Shown: piece after piece, positions 1-8,288 of the stretch
Layout: every line of letters begins with the position of its first letter
Position numbering within the stretch: the first letter of the stretch is position 1
Source: Mycolicibacterium arenosum
GTDB lineage: Bacteria > Actinomycetota > Actinomycetes > Mycobacteriales > Mycobacteriaceae
Direction of reading: 5' to 3'
NCBI RefSeq assembly: GCF_024320865.1
Contig: NZ_JANDBD010000007.1
Coordinates: forward strand, 124,001-188,000
Length of the DNA stretch: 64,000 bases
Made by a program: the position numbers and the translations under genes
Notes under the pieces: model-generated
What the model was told of the DNA's origin: nothing
The model's database searches: none
What the model saw: only the letters and a program-made list of their open reading frames with translations

Positions 1-668
1 ACGAAGAAGTGGTCGATGTCGGCACGTTCGGCCACCACACCTTCGCCGATGCCGTAGACCCCGGCCACCACGGTTTCTCGGGCTCCGGTGGCGGGATCGT
101 GGGTGAACGCGACAAACGACCGCTCGCCATCCACCATCTGCTGAATTCCCACGCAGATGCTCAAGCCGCGGGGGTCGATTCCCCGCCGCGCGCGATACAG
201 GACCGATCGGACACTGAAAAGCGAGGCGAGACAGGAGGAAACGGCATCGAACAGCGCGTCGGCACCGACGTACAGATGACTGTCCGTGAGGCCCGCGAAC
301 GGGTCGGCGGCGTCATCTTCGCCCGGCTGCGCGTCGCGGCCGACCACGCATGCTCGGACGGCGACGTCGGGTGAGCCGAGGGCGGCGTATCTGTCCCGGA
401 TCTCGGCTTCCGTCTCCGGCAGGAGACGCATGTGTTCGGCGGCGTTGCGAGCCGATTCGGCCCAGGCGGTCAGGTCGTGCACACCGGCGCCGACGCCCGG
501 AAAGGGGCCGACCACATCGGCGATGGCCGTCCACGGAGTTTCCCGGACGATGCAGAAGAACGGTGGGACGGAGACTCCGGCATCGCGCAACCGTTGCTGA
601 CGCGCGAACTTGTGCCCAACCACGCTGGCGTCCGCCAGTTCTGCGGGTGCGTCGATGATTTTGATCAT
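1..668 (-). CDS. PEP/pyruvate-binding (PEP synthase-like) enzyme, N-terminal part
   Basis: Hand translation of the reverse strand from the ATG at 668 gives an open frame to the window edge, so the C-terminal part lies outside. The 222 visible residues match the ATP-grasp PEP/pyruvate-binding domain of PEP synthase, pyruvate phosphate dikinase and rifampin phosphotransferase. Features seen are an early GHKFARQQRL, the VSVPPFF segment, SSCLASLFSVRSVLYRAR, a VGIQQMV strand and VYGIGEGVV. The family transfers phosphate through PEP, pyruvate or another acceptor; which reaction occurs here cannot be told without the histidine and PEP domains. The start ATG overlaps the stop of the preceding methyltransferase gene by one base (TGATG), so it is translationally coupled as third gene after the AfsA-like gene. 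The usual DPFAG loop (DxxxASFAG in relatives) is partly kept. Confidence 0.75.
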   Translation of the reverse strand, partial: MIKIIDAPAELADASVVGHKFARQQRLRDAGVSVPPFFCIVRETPWTAIADVVGPFPGVGAGVHDLTAWAESARNAAEHMRLLPETEAEIRDRYAALGSPDVAVRACVVGRDAQPGEDDAADPFAGLTDSHLYVGADALFDAVSSCLASLFSVRSVLYRARRGIDPRGLSICVGIQQMVDGERSFVAFTHDPATGARETVVAGVYGIGEGVVAERADIDHFF

Positions 669-1291
669 CACCACACCCCCGGCACGATCCGGCATCGCGT
701 GGCGGCGAACACGCGATATCGGGCTGATTCAGCGAGGACGTTCTCCTCGATCCTGATGCGCCAGAGAATCGCGGCGACGAGGGGGGTCAGTGCCGCGATG
801 CTCGCCGGACTGGCGAAGTAGCCGACGAATCCGATGTTCGCGAGCACCATCCCCGCATACGCGGGATGGCGCAGCAACCTGTACGGCCCGGAGGACACGA
901 GGCCATCCTCCGCGATCCGTACCACTCGGTGCGAATAGTGGACGCCGAGTTCGCGAATCGCCCACGCGCGCAGTATCACCCCAGCACCGAAGACCCCCGC
1001 CAGCACGGCACCGAACGTGCCGGGCGCCGCGGGCGCGGAGTACGCGGCCGTGAGTGCCGTCGCGACCCGCGCCACCGCATAGGGAACGAGGGTGCGAGTC
1101 TCCGCGGCCGACTGTGTCGGTGTCCCGACGGTGATGCGCGCTTCGGACAGCATCCACACCAGGTAGGCGGCGACGAAGGCCGCTGCATACGGCTGCCCGT
1201 CGGCGAGGTGTGCCGCGATCCCGATGCCGAGACCGACGGCACTGAGTGCCAACAGAATACGAAGAACGTACACGGCGAGTCGATCAGTCAT
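668..1291 (-). CDS. Isoprenylcysteine carboxyl methyltransferase (ICMT)-like membrane enzyme
   Basis: A 207-residue membrane protein with about four to five hydrophobic helices starting at residue 5. The C-terminal half carries the ICMT/phospholipid methyltransferase signature: the stretch GPYRLLRHPAYAGMVL followed by a hydrophobic helix and a terminal RIRIEENVL, where the RHP and E/N residues bind SAM in relatives. The family methylates carboxyl, amino or thiol groups of isoprenylated or lipid substrates at the membrane. I chose the ATG at 1291 because upstream codons in this frame are arginine-rich and read through the 3' end of the AfsA-like gene. It sits 23 bases after that gene and overlaps the next by one base. 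Given the prenyl-synthase genes across the divergent promoter, methylation of a terpenoid intermediate is a reasonable inference, not shown. Confidence 0.8.
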   Translation of the reverse strand: MTDRLAVYVLRILLALSAVGLGIGIAAHLADGQPYAAAFVAAYLVWMLSEARITVGTPTQSAAETRTLVPYAVARVATALTAAYSAPAAPGTFGAVLAGVFGAGVILRAWAIRELGVHYSHRVVRIAEDGLVSSGPYRLLRHPAYAGMVLANIGFVGYFASPASIAALTPLVAAILWRIRIEENVLAESARYRVFAATRCRIVPGVW

Positions 1292-1314
1292 CCCAGCCTC
1301 CGTCCGATCAGCGC

Positions 1315-2160
1315 CTAGCCCGCGCGCAGTTGGGCGTACTCGACGTCGTCGACGCACCGGCTCGCGATGACGATCGAGCCGACTGTGGTCGCTCGGTCGC
1401 CCACGGCGTGCACGTCGATGTGGAGTTTGCGCGTCTGTTCGGGTGGAGTGGGCTGCCACGACAACGCCCGCGTCATCTCGGCCGGCGGCACCTGTGTGGG
1501 CACGTCTGCGGTGAGCCCGACGAATATCATCTTCGTCCCCATCGGATGCCGACCCCACAGGTGAAGAATCGCGATGACGAACTGGCGGGCGGCCTCGATG
1601 GCGGAGGCGACCGCGCTGACCCGCGACGGTACTCCGCCGATGGCGGCCCGCTCGTGCACGCGGACCCAGACACGTCCGGCGTTGACTGTGAGCGGGCCGA
1701 CTGCGACATTGTCGGGGTCGGCCCTGTGCACCAGTTCACCCGGCATCGAACCGTTCCCGAGTGCCGGCGCCACGGCGAGCTCCGCAGGCAGCGCGGTCTC
1801 GCGCCGACCCAGCAGTCCCGTCGCTATGCTGCGGCCCGATTGGATGAATTCGAAGGCGTTCCCGCCGGTTTCGCGGGTCGCACTCACCTCAACCGGGGCG
1901 TCGAGCTCGCAGAACCTGGTGAACGTGAGACGGAAACTCACATTGGCCGGCCGTAGCAAGGCGGCGTGCTCAGCCAGTTCCAGGCCGGCCACCACCTGCA
2001 GCATTCCGGGCACGTGATCCAGCGGATGGTCGAAGAACACGGGGTCGTGAGGATCCACGCGGATGAACCCGCGATGAACACCTCCGGTGGGCCCAGGGTC
2101 CAGCGTGTCGATCGTGCGTCCGCGGATCACCCGCGTCGCACTCGGTGCAAGTACCTGCAT
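1315..2160 (-). CDS. A-factor biosynthesis hotdog (AfsA-like) protein
   Basis: A 281-residue protein with two hotdog repeats, the layout of AfsA. The first repeat has DPVFFDHPLDHVPGMLQV, the family hallmark, at about residues 40-57. The second repeat contains an HLWGRHPMGTKM stretch near residue 200. AfsA-type enzymes condense a beta-ketoacyl thioester with dihydroxyacetone phosphate, the committed step to gamma-butyrolactone signals. It is the first gene of a three-gene minus operon with the ICMT-like and PEP-binding enzymes, and diverges from the polyprenyl synthase gene over 173 bases. No TetR-type receptor gene is visible beside it, which is unusual for signalling loci; it could instead make a metabolite core. 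Confidence 0.85.
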   Translation of the reverse strand: MQVLAPSATRVIRGRTIDTLDPGPTGGVHRGFIRVDPHDPVFFDHPLDHVPGMLQVVAGLELAEHAALLRPANVSFRLTFTRFCELDAPVEVSATRETGGNAFEFIQSGRSIATGLLGRRETALPAELAVAPALGNGSMPGELVHRADPDNVAVGPLTVNAGRVWVRVHERAAIGGVPSRVSAVASAIEAARQFVIAILHLWGRHPMGTKMIFVGLTADVPTQVPPAEMTRALSWQPTPPEQTRKLHIDVHAVGDRATTVGSIVIASRCVDDVEYAQLRAG

Positions 2161-2333
2161 CGTCGCCTCCTCCGCCGTGTGCGCCGCCGTCGATCCGCTG
2201 CATTGGGAATCGTCACCCGGATCCAGGAGGTGGCCCTCAGTAGTGCCCTACGGCAATCGACGCTCGCGTCGGCGGATATTTCAGTGGTGCACTACTGCGG
2301 TCACCGCACCGAACGGGAGCGACGATTCCCCTT
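2161..2333. promoter_or_regulatory. Divergent promoter region between the AfsA-like operon and the prenyl synthase pair
   Basis: This 173-base gap separates two divergent transcription units, so it must hold both promoters. I see no convincing -10/-35 pair or clear palindrome. A GGGAG lies at 2314-2318, rather far from the GTG at 2334 and closer to a workable distance for the in-frame alternatives only if initiation is unusual. The placement rests on gene orientation alone. Confidence 0.4.
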
Positions 2334-3362
2334 GTGATGACGATGGTTGGGGACAGCGCACTGGTCGTATCCGGCGACCGAAGCCGACATCCTTCGCTGC
2401 CCGGCCCAGCCGACCAGTCACCCCTGGTCGCCGGACGTCTGCGCGAAATCCTCGTCAATGGTGGCGATTTCGATGCGATCTATCGACACATCCTTCAGGT
2501 TCCGGGTAAGCGGATCCGGTCCGCGATGGTGCTGGCCTGCGCCCGTCTGCTGCCGTCGGCTGCCGCGGTGCCGCCGAGCGACGCCGTCGACGTGGGCTGC
2601 GCGATCGAGATGATCCACGAGGCGTCGCTCATTCACGACGACATCTGCGACGGATCGCTCCTGCGGCGCGATGCGCCGTCGGTAGCGGCCGCGTTCGGCG
2701 TCCGCACCGCCGCACGAGCGGGATTTCACCTGGTCGGCAAGGCCTTGGAGGTACTCGCACAGGTGTTGGCCGACAACCCGGTGGCGTTCGCGCGGCTCGA
2801 TGAGGCCTCCGACGTCACCTACCTCGACCGCATCTCGGACTTGTCGTTCGGGCAGCTCGTCGAGAGCCTGCCACCGCCGGTCGACGACGCCGCCATGCGC
2901 AGGCACTACGAACTCGTGGCCAGGGCGAAGACCGGCACGCTGTTCAGGCTGGCCTGCTCGTACGGCGGCACGGCCGGCGGCCTGGACTACGGTCAGCTGT
3001 GCGATCTGATGCGATACGCGGATCACATCGCGCTGGCCTTTCAGATCATGGACGACGTCCGCGACGTCGAGGGCGGTCCCGCGCTGGGCAAGGAGGCCGC
3101 AGGCGATCTCGACCGACGGGTGCCGACCTGGCCGGTGATCGAATGGCTGGCCACGCGGCCCGGGTCCCGTGGAATGTGGCTCTCCCGAATGACATCCACG
3201 GCCGACCTGCAGGACGACCTGGTACGCAGCGGGGCCAACCGGGCTGCCCGTGCCGTCGCCGTGCGAGCCGTCGAGGCGGCGTGCCGGGCGACCGACGCGT
3301 TCGCGCCCTCCCCCGCGCGTGATCAGTTGCGCGAACTCGCGGTTCGGGTGGTGCCCCGATGA
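2334..3362 (+). CDS. Polyprenyl (trans-isoprenyl) diphosphate synthase
   Basis: A 342-residue all-alpha isoprenyl diphosphate synthase. Both catalytic aspartate-rich motifs are present: SLIHDDICDGSLLRRD (first DDxxD) and AFQIMDDVRD (second DDxxD), along with an early PGKRIRS for diphosphate binding. The enzyme chains isopentenyl diphosphate onto an allylic diphosphate. Chain length is not readable with confidence. The start is uncertain among GTG 2334, ATG 2337 and ATG 2343, because no ideal ribosome site precedes any of them. The gene overlaps the next by four bases (ATGA), so the two are co-translated. Together they look like a C20/C25/C30 prenyl supply and coupling pair for the divergent AfsA/ICMT-like operon. 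Confidence 0.88.
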   Translation: MMTMVGDSALVVSGDRSRHPSLPGPADQSPLVAGRLREILVNGGDFDAIYRHILQVPGKRIRSAMVLACARLLPSAAAVPPSDAVDVGCAIEMIHEASLIHDDICDGSLLRRDAPSVAAAFGVRTAARAGFHLVGKALEVLAQVLADNPVAFARLDEASDVTYLDRISDLSFGQLVESLPPPVDDAAMRRHYELVARAKTGTLFRLACSYGGTAGGLDYGQLCDLMRYADHIALAFQIMDDVRDVEGGPALGKEAAGDLDRRVPTWPVIEWLATRPGSRGMWLSRMTSTADLQDDLVRSGANRAARAVAVRAVEAACRATDAFAPSPARDQLRELAVRVVPR

Positions 3363-4624
3363 GCGCGGGGCGACTCGGCGCCCTGGTCATCGGCCTGTGG
3401 CACCGGCACCGTACTCCGGACTCCGCTGCCATGCGGGCGGCCCGGTCGCCGGCCGAGTTGGCCCGACTGGCACTAATCCCGGCAGCCCGAAACCTCGGCA
3501 TCGCAAATGGTTTCCTGCCGGCGAACCTGCGGTCCGAGGCCACCGCCGCCCTGCTGGCCTGCCGGGTGCTCAAGGCCTACGAACGGCTCAGCGCCCGCCC
3601 GCTGGCGGCCGACTCGGTCGGCACCGCCGTGGCCTACCTGAACGGCGAAGCCGACGCACTGCCACCGCCGCTGCCCGCGATCGCCGTCTGCGACGGCGAA
3701 GCCGTCGACCTGGTGCTGGCCGAGCGCATCCGTGACGTGCGGGAGCTGCTGTCGGAACTGCCCTCGGAGGGCCGGCAACGGGTCGGCCGTGTGTTGGCCG
3801 ATGTCGGCCGGGTGATGGCGCTCAACCTGGATTGCCCGCTGCCGCGGACCGCCTACGGCGAGGGCACCCTCGGGCCGGTGGTGCTGTACGCGTGCTCGCT
3901 GGTCGCCGAAGATGCTTGCGCCGAGACGGATTTGAGCGAGCTGGCCGGATGCGTCGGCGTGATTGCTCAGTTGGCCGACGAGGTGCGGGACGGCGAGCGT
4001 GTGCTCGACGGCACCGGCGACCGTGATGAGGTGACCCTGGCGGCGATGCAACGCGTGTTGGTCCCCGCGCTGGGCGGCATCGTCCTGCTGGCCCGGCTCG
4101 GCCCGTGCATCCGCAGTCTCGGCGCCAGGGTGGCGATCGCCTACATGACCATCACGACCGCCGCGACCTTGTGCGCGGCCGTCGGGGCACCCGAACCCCA
4201 CCGGCGACCGCGGCGACTCGCGGCGGCGGTGCTGGCCTCCGTCTCCAGTGCTCGGTGGACCGCGATGCTCAAGCGAGTGAGCTGGTCGGCCGATGCAGCG
4301 ATGCACAGGCTGTTGGATGCGTCGCCGCACCACTCGGTAACAGGTAGCACTGCGGCCCGATCGGCCGCGGGCGGAATCCTCGCCCTCGGCGATCCGCGCT
4401 CGAGGCCGCCAGCAGTGGGCTCACTCGTCGTCGATGTGACGTTCGCGCTCGTCGAAACCCTGCCGTCAGAACCGCTGACCGGCGAACTCGGCGAGTGTCA
4501 CGTCCGCCGCATGATGATCGCCGACCATCTCGCCTTCGGCGCCCTGGAACGGCTGCGACCCCGCGATGCCGACGCTTTGCGTATCCTCGCGAACCAGTTC
4601 CAGGTCGCCGCAGCGTCGGGGTAG
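3359..4624 (+). CDS. Probable squalene/phytoene synthase-fold protein
   Basis: A 421-residue, alanine- and leucine-rich, largely helical protein. It starts in the stop of the prenyl synthase gene (ATGA overlap), indicating a linked job. The stretch TAYGEGTLGPVVLY followed by LAGCVGVIAQLADEVRDGE resembles the helices of head-to-head prenyl synthases (squalene/phytoene type) that hold the second diphosphate, and the N-terminal PAARNLGIANGFLP region suits the same fold. The textbook DxxxD motifs are not cleanly kept, so it may be a divergent coupling enzyme, a terpene cyclase or a non-catalytic partner. No signal peptide is visible. The fold assignment is an inference from pattern rather than a certain motif. 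Confidence 0.5.
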   Translation: MSAGRLGALVIGLWHRHRTPDSAAMRAARSPAELARLALIPAARNLGIANGFLPANLRSEATAALLACRVLKAYERLSARPLAADSVGTAVAYLNGEADALPPPLPAIAVCDGEAVDLVLAERIRDVRELLSELPSEGRQRVGRVLADVGRVMALNLDCPLPRTAYGEGTLGPVVLYACSLVAEDACAETDLSELAGCVGVIAQLADEVRDGERVLDGTGDRDEVTLAAMQRVLVPALGGIVLLARLGPCIRSLGARVAIAYMTITTAATLCAAVGAPEPHRRPRRLAAAVLASVSSARWTAMLKRVSWSADAAMHRLLDASPHHSVTGSTAARSAAGGILALGDPRSRPPAVGSLVVDVTFALVETLPSEPLTGELGECHVRRMMIADHLAFGALERLRPRDADALRILANQFQVAAASG

Positions 4625-4820
4625 CCGACGCGACGTCGACGACCCGGTGAGCCCTGCATCGGCTTCGTCAGTCAGCATGGCGACGGGGGCCGAGGTGTCT
4701 ATCACCCTCAGGACGGCAGCCCACGATCGTCGTAGCCTAGGGCCGCTTCGTCGGGGAATAAAACTGGTGTCGAGACGCCTCGTCCAGCGCCCTTAGGCTT
4801 CACACGAGGAGGGCACAGCG

Positions 4821-5132
4821 GTGAATCGGCTTCAAGTAGATGTGGACGAGGTCTACGCCACCTCGCATGCCATCGGCAACGATGCGGAGGAACTTCGGGA
4901 TGAACTCGTTGGACTGCAACGTGATTGGGATAACCTGTCGCGCGAGTGGTTGGGCGCTGCGTCGTCGGCGTACTCGAAGATCTGGGTCGAATGGCTCGAG
5001 GGTGCCACCGCTCTGGTCAACGCACTCGCCGATTCGTCGCACGATCTCGGTGCCGCCGCCGTCGGGTACGGCGAGACCGACACGGATTCAGCAGCACACC
5101 TCGATTCGACTGCAATCGGGACGAGGCTCTGA
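4821..5132 (+). CDS. WXG100-family (ESAT-6-like) protein, first of pair
   Basis: A 103-residue helical-hairpin protein with the WLG turn (REWLGAASSAY) near residue 43 that defines WXG100 proteins, which are secreted by type VII systems as dimers. A strong ribosome site (gaggagg, about 4806-4812) precedes the GTG start. Its stop overlaps the next start by one base (TGATG). The usual C-terminal YxxxD/E export signal is not obvious, although an LGAAAVGYGETD stretch near the end could serve. It is the first gene of an operon that ends in a large toxin-like protein, so it probably acts as the secretion partner or chaperone of that toxin. Confidence 0.8.
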   Translation: MNRLQVDVDEVYATSHAIGNDAEELRDELVGLQRDWDNLSREWLGAASSAYSKIWVEWLEGATALVNALADSSHDLGAAAVGYGETDTDSAAHLDSTAIGTRL

Positions 5133-5416
5133 TGCGCTACCGGGTGGAACTCGGGGAACTGGTGTCGTTCATCGATCAGCTTCAGTCGTTCGTACTCCGG
5201 GCCGAAGCCCTCGCGTCCCGTATCGACGGACAAGTCGCTTGCTTGCATACGGCCTGGTCCGGTGACGCCGCCGAGGCACATCGTGCCCAGCACGACAGGT
5301 GGATGGCGGGTGCGGTTGAGATGCGCGACGCGCTGGCGGAACTCCGCGAGGCCGCGGATAACGCGAACCGCAACTACACCGAGGCCGCGCAACACAACGT
5401 GGACATGTTGAGTTGA
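5132..5416 (+). CDS. WXG100-family (ESAT-6-like) protein, second of pair
   Basis: A 94-residue predicted helical hairpin with WSG in the turn (TAWSGDAAEAHR) at about residue 42. It starts in the stop codon of the first WXG100 gene and its own stop overlaps the next start by four bases (TTGA). The two small proteins probably heterodimerise, as EsxA/EsxB-like pairs do. The longer open frame upstream of this ATG is arginine-rich antisense-like sequence and is not used. Confidence 0.8.
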   Translation: MRYRVELGELVSFIDQLQSFVLRAEALASRIDGQVACLHTAWSGDAAEAHRAQHDRWMAGAVEMRDALAELREAADNANRNYTEAAQHNVDMLS

Positions 5417-6690
5417 CTGTTCAGGACGTCGATCCCGCCACGTACTACGCCATCGGCGGGGGCTTGTTCGAGAAGGCGGCCAAGCTCTACGACGCGTTCG
5501 CCGTCAATGTGCGCGTCCTCGGCGACACCGCCGCGATGTCGGGCACAGACGACGCCGGAACGGCGTGGGCGACGTCGTATGACGAGCGGGCCGCCGAGGT
5601 GTTGGGTGCGGTCAACGATCTGACGCGGGCCATGGAGAACTACGGCGGCGTGATCATCCAGGCCGGCTACAACCACGCGGTTGCCGAATACAACGCCACC
5701 CAGGGCGACCGGGGCACCCCGCCGACGAAGCCACCCGAGCCCGCCAGCGCGGCAGGCGTCCTGACCGCGCCGCCTTCGGCAGGCGGACCCGGCAGAGGCC
5801 TGATCGACGCGATCGGTCTGATGCAGCAGGTCGGCGTTCCCGTGCCCGACGGCGACACCGACAAGGTGTCGACAGCCGCCGACGCGTGGGACCGACTGGC
5901 GACGGTGTATCAGACGACGACGATCGCAGACGGTCTCGAGGTCGACGCTCGCGCGTTCCGAGACACTCTTTCACCCGAGGTCGAGTATCTCGTTCGGGAC
6001 CTTGAAGAGCTTCGCGACGCAACGGCTGCGGTGTTGGACGGGTGCGCCGAATTGGCCGAGTCCTGCCGGGAGTACCGCTCGGCACTCGACGACCTTCGCA
6101 ACCAGCTCGAGGTCATCCTGCAGGACCTGGCGATCGAACTCGCGGTCACGGCGGCGGTGGCCGTCGCAGCATCGTTCATCTCGTTCGGTGCCGGTGCCGT
6201 CGCGGGCACGGCCAAGGCTGCGCAGTCGATTACCAAGTTCGCGCGGATCATCGCCGAAGCCGTTGCCGCGTGGAAGATCTCGAAGAACGTCAGTAAAGGC
6301 GTTAGACGGGCGCGGGATATCGCGAGCGCGCGTCAGAAGCTGGAGCGGCTGGAGAATCTAGGGCGGAAAGGGAAGCCGGAGGACATTCCGCCGCCTGTGC
6401 GAAAGCTCGACGATCTGTTCAGGGATCGCGTGCCAAAGGCAAGCGAGCTGGAGGAGTACGCCGGGTCGCAAGGGTGGACTAAGACCCAAACACCTGGAGG
6501 ACCGCCGAAGTACGTCGATGAGAACGGTATCGTGCGCATGACTACCAAAGAGGGCAGCCCTCGGACGCCTGGTAGCGAGGGCCCTCATGTCGAACTCCGG
6601 GACGGCACGGGGCAGCGGATCGACCCGAATGGGAATCCGGTGACGAGGCGCAGCGAAGGCAATCACACGCCGATCGAATGGGACTGGTGA
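5413..6690 (+). CDS. Polymorphic toxin with type VII-type N-terminus and C-terminal nuclease-like domain
   Basis: A 425-residue protein starting at TTG, coupled to the WXG100 gene. Residues 1-110 are a WXG/LXG-like helical domain. Residues 110-140 are a proline/alanine/glycine linker. Residues 150-235 form a second helical segment. A hydrophobic alanine-rich stretch (about 238-265) could cross a membrane. The C-terminal 80 residues contain ENGIVRMT, GSEGPHVELRDG, RIDPNGNPVTRRS and NHTPIEWDW, which resemble the domain called polymorphic toxin type 24, thought to be an RNase. The 1-base overlap with the next gene (TGATG) is the usual toxin-immunity layout. The toxin family is moderately sure; target and delivery are inference. 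Confidence 0.75.
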   Translation: MTVQDVDPATYYAIGGGLFEKAAKLYDAFAVNVRVLGDTAAMSGTDDAGTAWATSYDERAAEVLGAVNDLTRAMENYGGVIIQAGYNHAVAEYNATQGDRGTPPTKPPEPASAAGVLTAPPSAGGPGRGLIDAIGLMQQVGVPVPDGDTDKVSTAADAWDRLATVYQTTTIADGLEVDARAFRDTLSPEVEYLVRDLEELRDATAAVLDGCAELAESCREYRSALDDLRNQLEVILQDLAIELAVTAAVAVAASFISFGAGAVAGTAKAAQSITKFARIIAEAVAAWKISKNVSKGVRRARDIASARQKLERLENLGRKGKPEDIPPPVRKLDDLFRDRVPKASELEEYAGSQGWTKTQTPGGPPKYVDENGIVRMTTKEGSPRTPGSEGPHVELRDGTGQRIDPNGNPVTRRSEGNHTPIEWDW

Positions 6691-7061
6691 TGATCGACTA
6701 CGTTCAGTTCCCCGGCCTGGCCGGCGTCTATCTCGAGGACAGCTACGTGTTGTCGATATCCGAGGCGGCGGGTCAACTCACGTTCGAACTCGACGCGGTG
6801 CTGACGCCGGAAAGTCCGGCCTACCAGGCGCCACGACCTGGGGAGCAGTACTGCTACGCCAACGGTCAGCTGATCTTCCCGAATGTCGTCAGCATCGAGT
6901 GGGTCACGCGGTCCGAGCACCGCTTCACGGACGCGTCCGGCGAGCAGGACCTCGGCAACGTGGACGTCCTCGCGGTCGACGGGCAGGTCTTCGTCGTTGA
7001 AGGTGACTGGGGGAAGGTTCGAGTAGTCAGTGATCCACCGCAGTTCGCGGTCGGAGTCTGA
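6690..7061 (+). CDS. Probable cognate immunity protein
   Basis: A small acidic protein (123 residues) starting in the toxin stop codon (TGATG). An in-frame ATG at 6678 is possible but would overlap the toxin more. It has a beta-rich pattern: YLEDSYVLSI, a PGEQYCY strand-turn, DLGNVDV and EGDWGKVRV. The position directly after a C-terminal toxin domain, the small size and acidity all point to an inhibitor of that toxin acting in the cytoplasm. The same strand pattern is familiar from uncharacterised proteins next to type VII toxins, but I cannot name the family. Confidence 0.7.
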   Translation: MIDYVQFPGLAGVYLEDSYVLSISEAAGQLTFELDAVLTPESPAYQAPRPGEQYCYANGQLIFPNVVSIEWVTRSEHRFTDASGEQDLGNVDVLAVDGQVFVVEGDWGKVRVVSDPPQFAVGV

Positions 7062-7182
7062 CTTGCGGTGCTGTGTTTCCCCCGTATTGAACCCGGCGAG
7101 GATGTAACTGTAATGACGAACGAACAGGTCAGGGTTGTTACCGGCTGGGCGACGAACAGCGGCGGGGCGCTCGGCGGCGCGA

Positions 7183-7443
7183 GTGGATAGCCACTTCTCT
7201 TTCCTGACGACCGCGCAAGCCGAATTACTCCGCCAGATTCTCCTGCGCCGCGACCCGTCCTTACTTGAGCGAGTCCAGCACGCGAAGTCGCTGTCCCGAT
7301 TCGATGCCGACGAGATCATGTCCATCCTTGGCGCCGAGTTCACAGACAATCTCGACGACGAGTGGGAACCGACACCGTACGGCTTGCAAGTGAACGACGT
7401 TCTCGCACAATTCAATGTTGGCGTTCTAGAAGAGTGGCCGTGA
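7183..7443 (+). CDS. Small acidic hypothetical protein in immunity array
   Basis: An 86-residue protein with no named domain. I prefer the GTG at 7183 over the TTG at 7135 because residues before it are arginine/alanine-rich and non-protein-like. The C-terminal half (FDADEIMSILGAEF, LDDEWEPTPYG) is acidic and probably helical. It lies in tandem between the toxin's immunity gene and a colicin-immunity-family gene on the same strand, so an immunity or antitoxin role is possible by position only. Confidence 0.5.
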   Translation: MDSHFSFLTTAQAELLRQILLRRDPSLLERVQHAKSLSRFDADEIMSILGAEFTDNLDDEWEPTPYGLQVNDVLAQFNVGVLEEWP

Positions 7444-7524
7444 GTTCTCGCCGTCTCCACGGATTGCTTTGCCTCACACGGCGGAGCACCCTGTACTGGA
7501 AGTCGGCGAGCTCGGAGGGGACTG

Positions 7525-7824
7525 ATGGCTGAACACCGCGAGCATGTGGCGCTGATGCTCCAGGGCTATCGAGATCTGATCGAACGCTTCATCAGCGGCG
7601 AGATTTCGGCAGATGTGTTCGAACGCGACTACATGAAGCACTTCAAGAGCGATCCGAATCAGATTGTCGGCGACGAGTTCGACGTCCTCGATCGATTGTT
7701 CGCCGACATCGACGAGTACGTTGACGATCCGGTCATCAGGCAGGACACGGGCGGTATAAGCGGCGAGGAACTGCGAGAGCGGGCGCAAGCGGCCTATGAC
7801 CGCCTCTACGGTGAGGCCCGGTGA
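7525..7824 (+). CDS. Colicin D/E5-type immunity family protein
   Basis: A 99-residue helical protein matching the Colicin_immun family. The diagnostic run is FISGEISADVFERDYMKHFK, followed by FDVLDRLFADIDEYVDDP and a C-terminal GEELRERAQAAYDRL. Family members bind and neutralise tRNase-type colicin domains in the cytoplasm. A clear ribosome site (ggagggg) precedes the ATG. No colicin-like toxin gene sits beside it apart from the one upstream, so it is either a second immunity for that toxin or an orphan against toxins of relatives. It is followed in the same direction by a DUF6188-like gene. Confidence 0.8.
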   Translation: MAEHREHVALMLQGYRDLIERFISGEISADVFERDYMKHFKSDPNQIVGDEFDVLDRLFADIDEYVDDPVIRQDTGGISGEELRERAQAAYDRLYGEAR

Positions 7825-7864
7825 AGCACACCCGTCCGTACCCCGTCCCGAAAGGCTGGCCGTG

Positions 7865-8251
7865 ATGGATCTAGGGCTGAACGGGAAGCGACTGCGATCG
7901 GTGCTGATCGAGTACGCGTTGAGGATGGAGTTCTCCGGCGCGTACTTCGTCGTGATCGAGTCACCGTTCACCGTCGAACTGCGAGGCGAGACCGTTGCGC
8001 TGTCGCCCGAGGACGATTCGGACGAGCGCCTCTCATCTGTAAGGGATTTGGTGGGTCAAAACGTCACAGAGTCCTCCGCCACTGAGGGCGGGGCGCTGTG
8101 CGTGGCGTTCGATGGCGGCGCACGACTGAGAGTCGAACCGGACCCGGCGTACGAGGCGTGGAACGTCTCCGGTCCCGACGGGGCACTTGTCGTCAGTACC
8201 CCTGGAGGAAGGCTTGCTGTGTGGAGCGCGAAAAGCCAGGAGGCCGACTAG
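7865..8251 (+). CDS. DUF6188-like small protein in toxin/immunity array
   Basis: A 128-residue protein. The layout (FSGAYFVVIESPFTVEL, a GARLRVEPDPAYEAWNV strand, and a terminal STPGGRLAVW) is the DUF6188 pattern, a family with no known biochemistry that is common near secreted toxins of actinomycetes. The start is ATG 7865 (GTG 7862 is equally possible), preceded by a gaaagg. A longer frame upstream overlaps the colicin-immunity gene and is unlikely. It is the last gene of the array before a convergent gene on the other strand. Immunity is a guess from context. Confidence 0.65.
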   Translation: MDLGLNGKRLRSVLIEYALRMEFSGAYFVVIESPFTVELRGETVALSPEDDSDERLSSVRDLVGQNVTESSATEGGALCVAFDGGARLRVEPDPAYEAWNVSGPDGALVVSTPGGRLAVWSAKSQEAD

Positions 8252-8288
8252 AAGCCGCTGCCAGGCCGAAGGTCTCGACGACAATCTG

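Noticed and set aside
6678..6690. ATG at 6678 as start of the immunity gene
   Set aside because: It would overlap the toxin by 13 bases, while ATG 6690 gives the same TGATG coupling used elsewhere in this operon.
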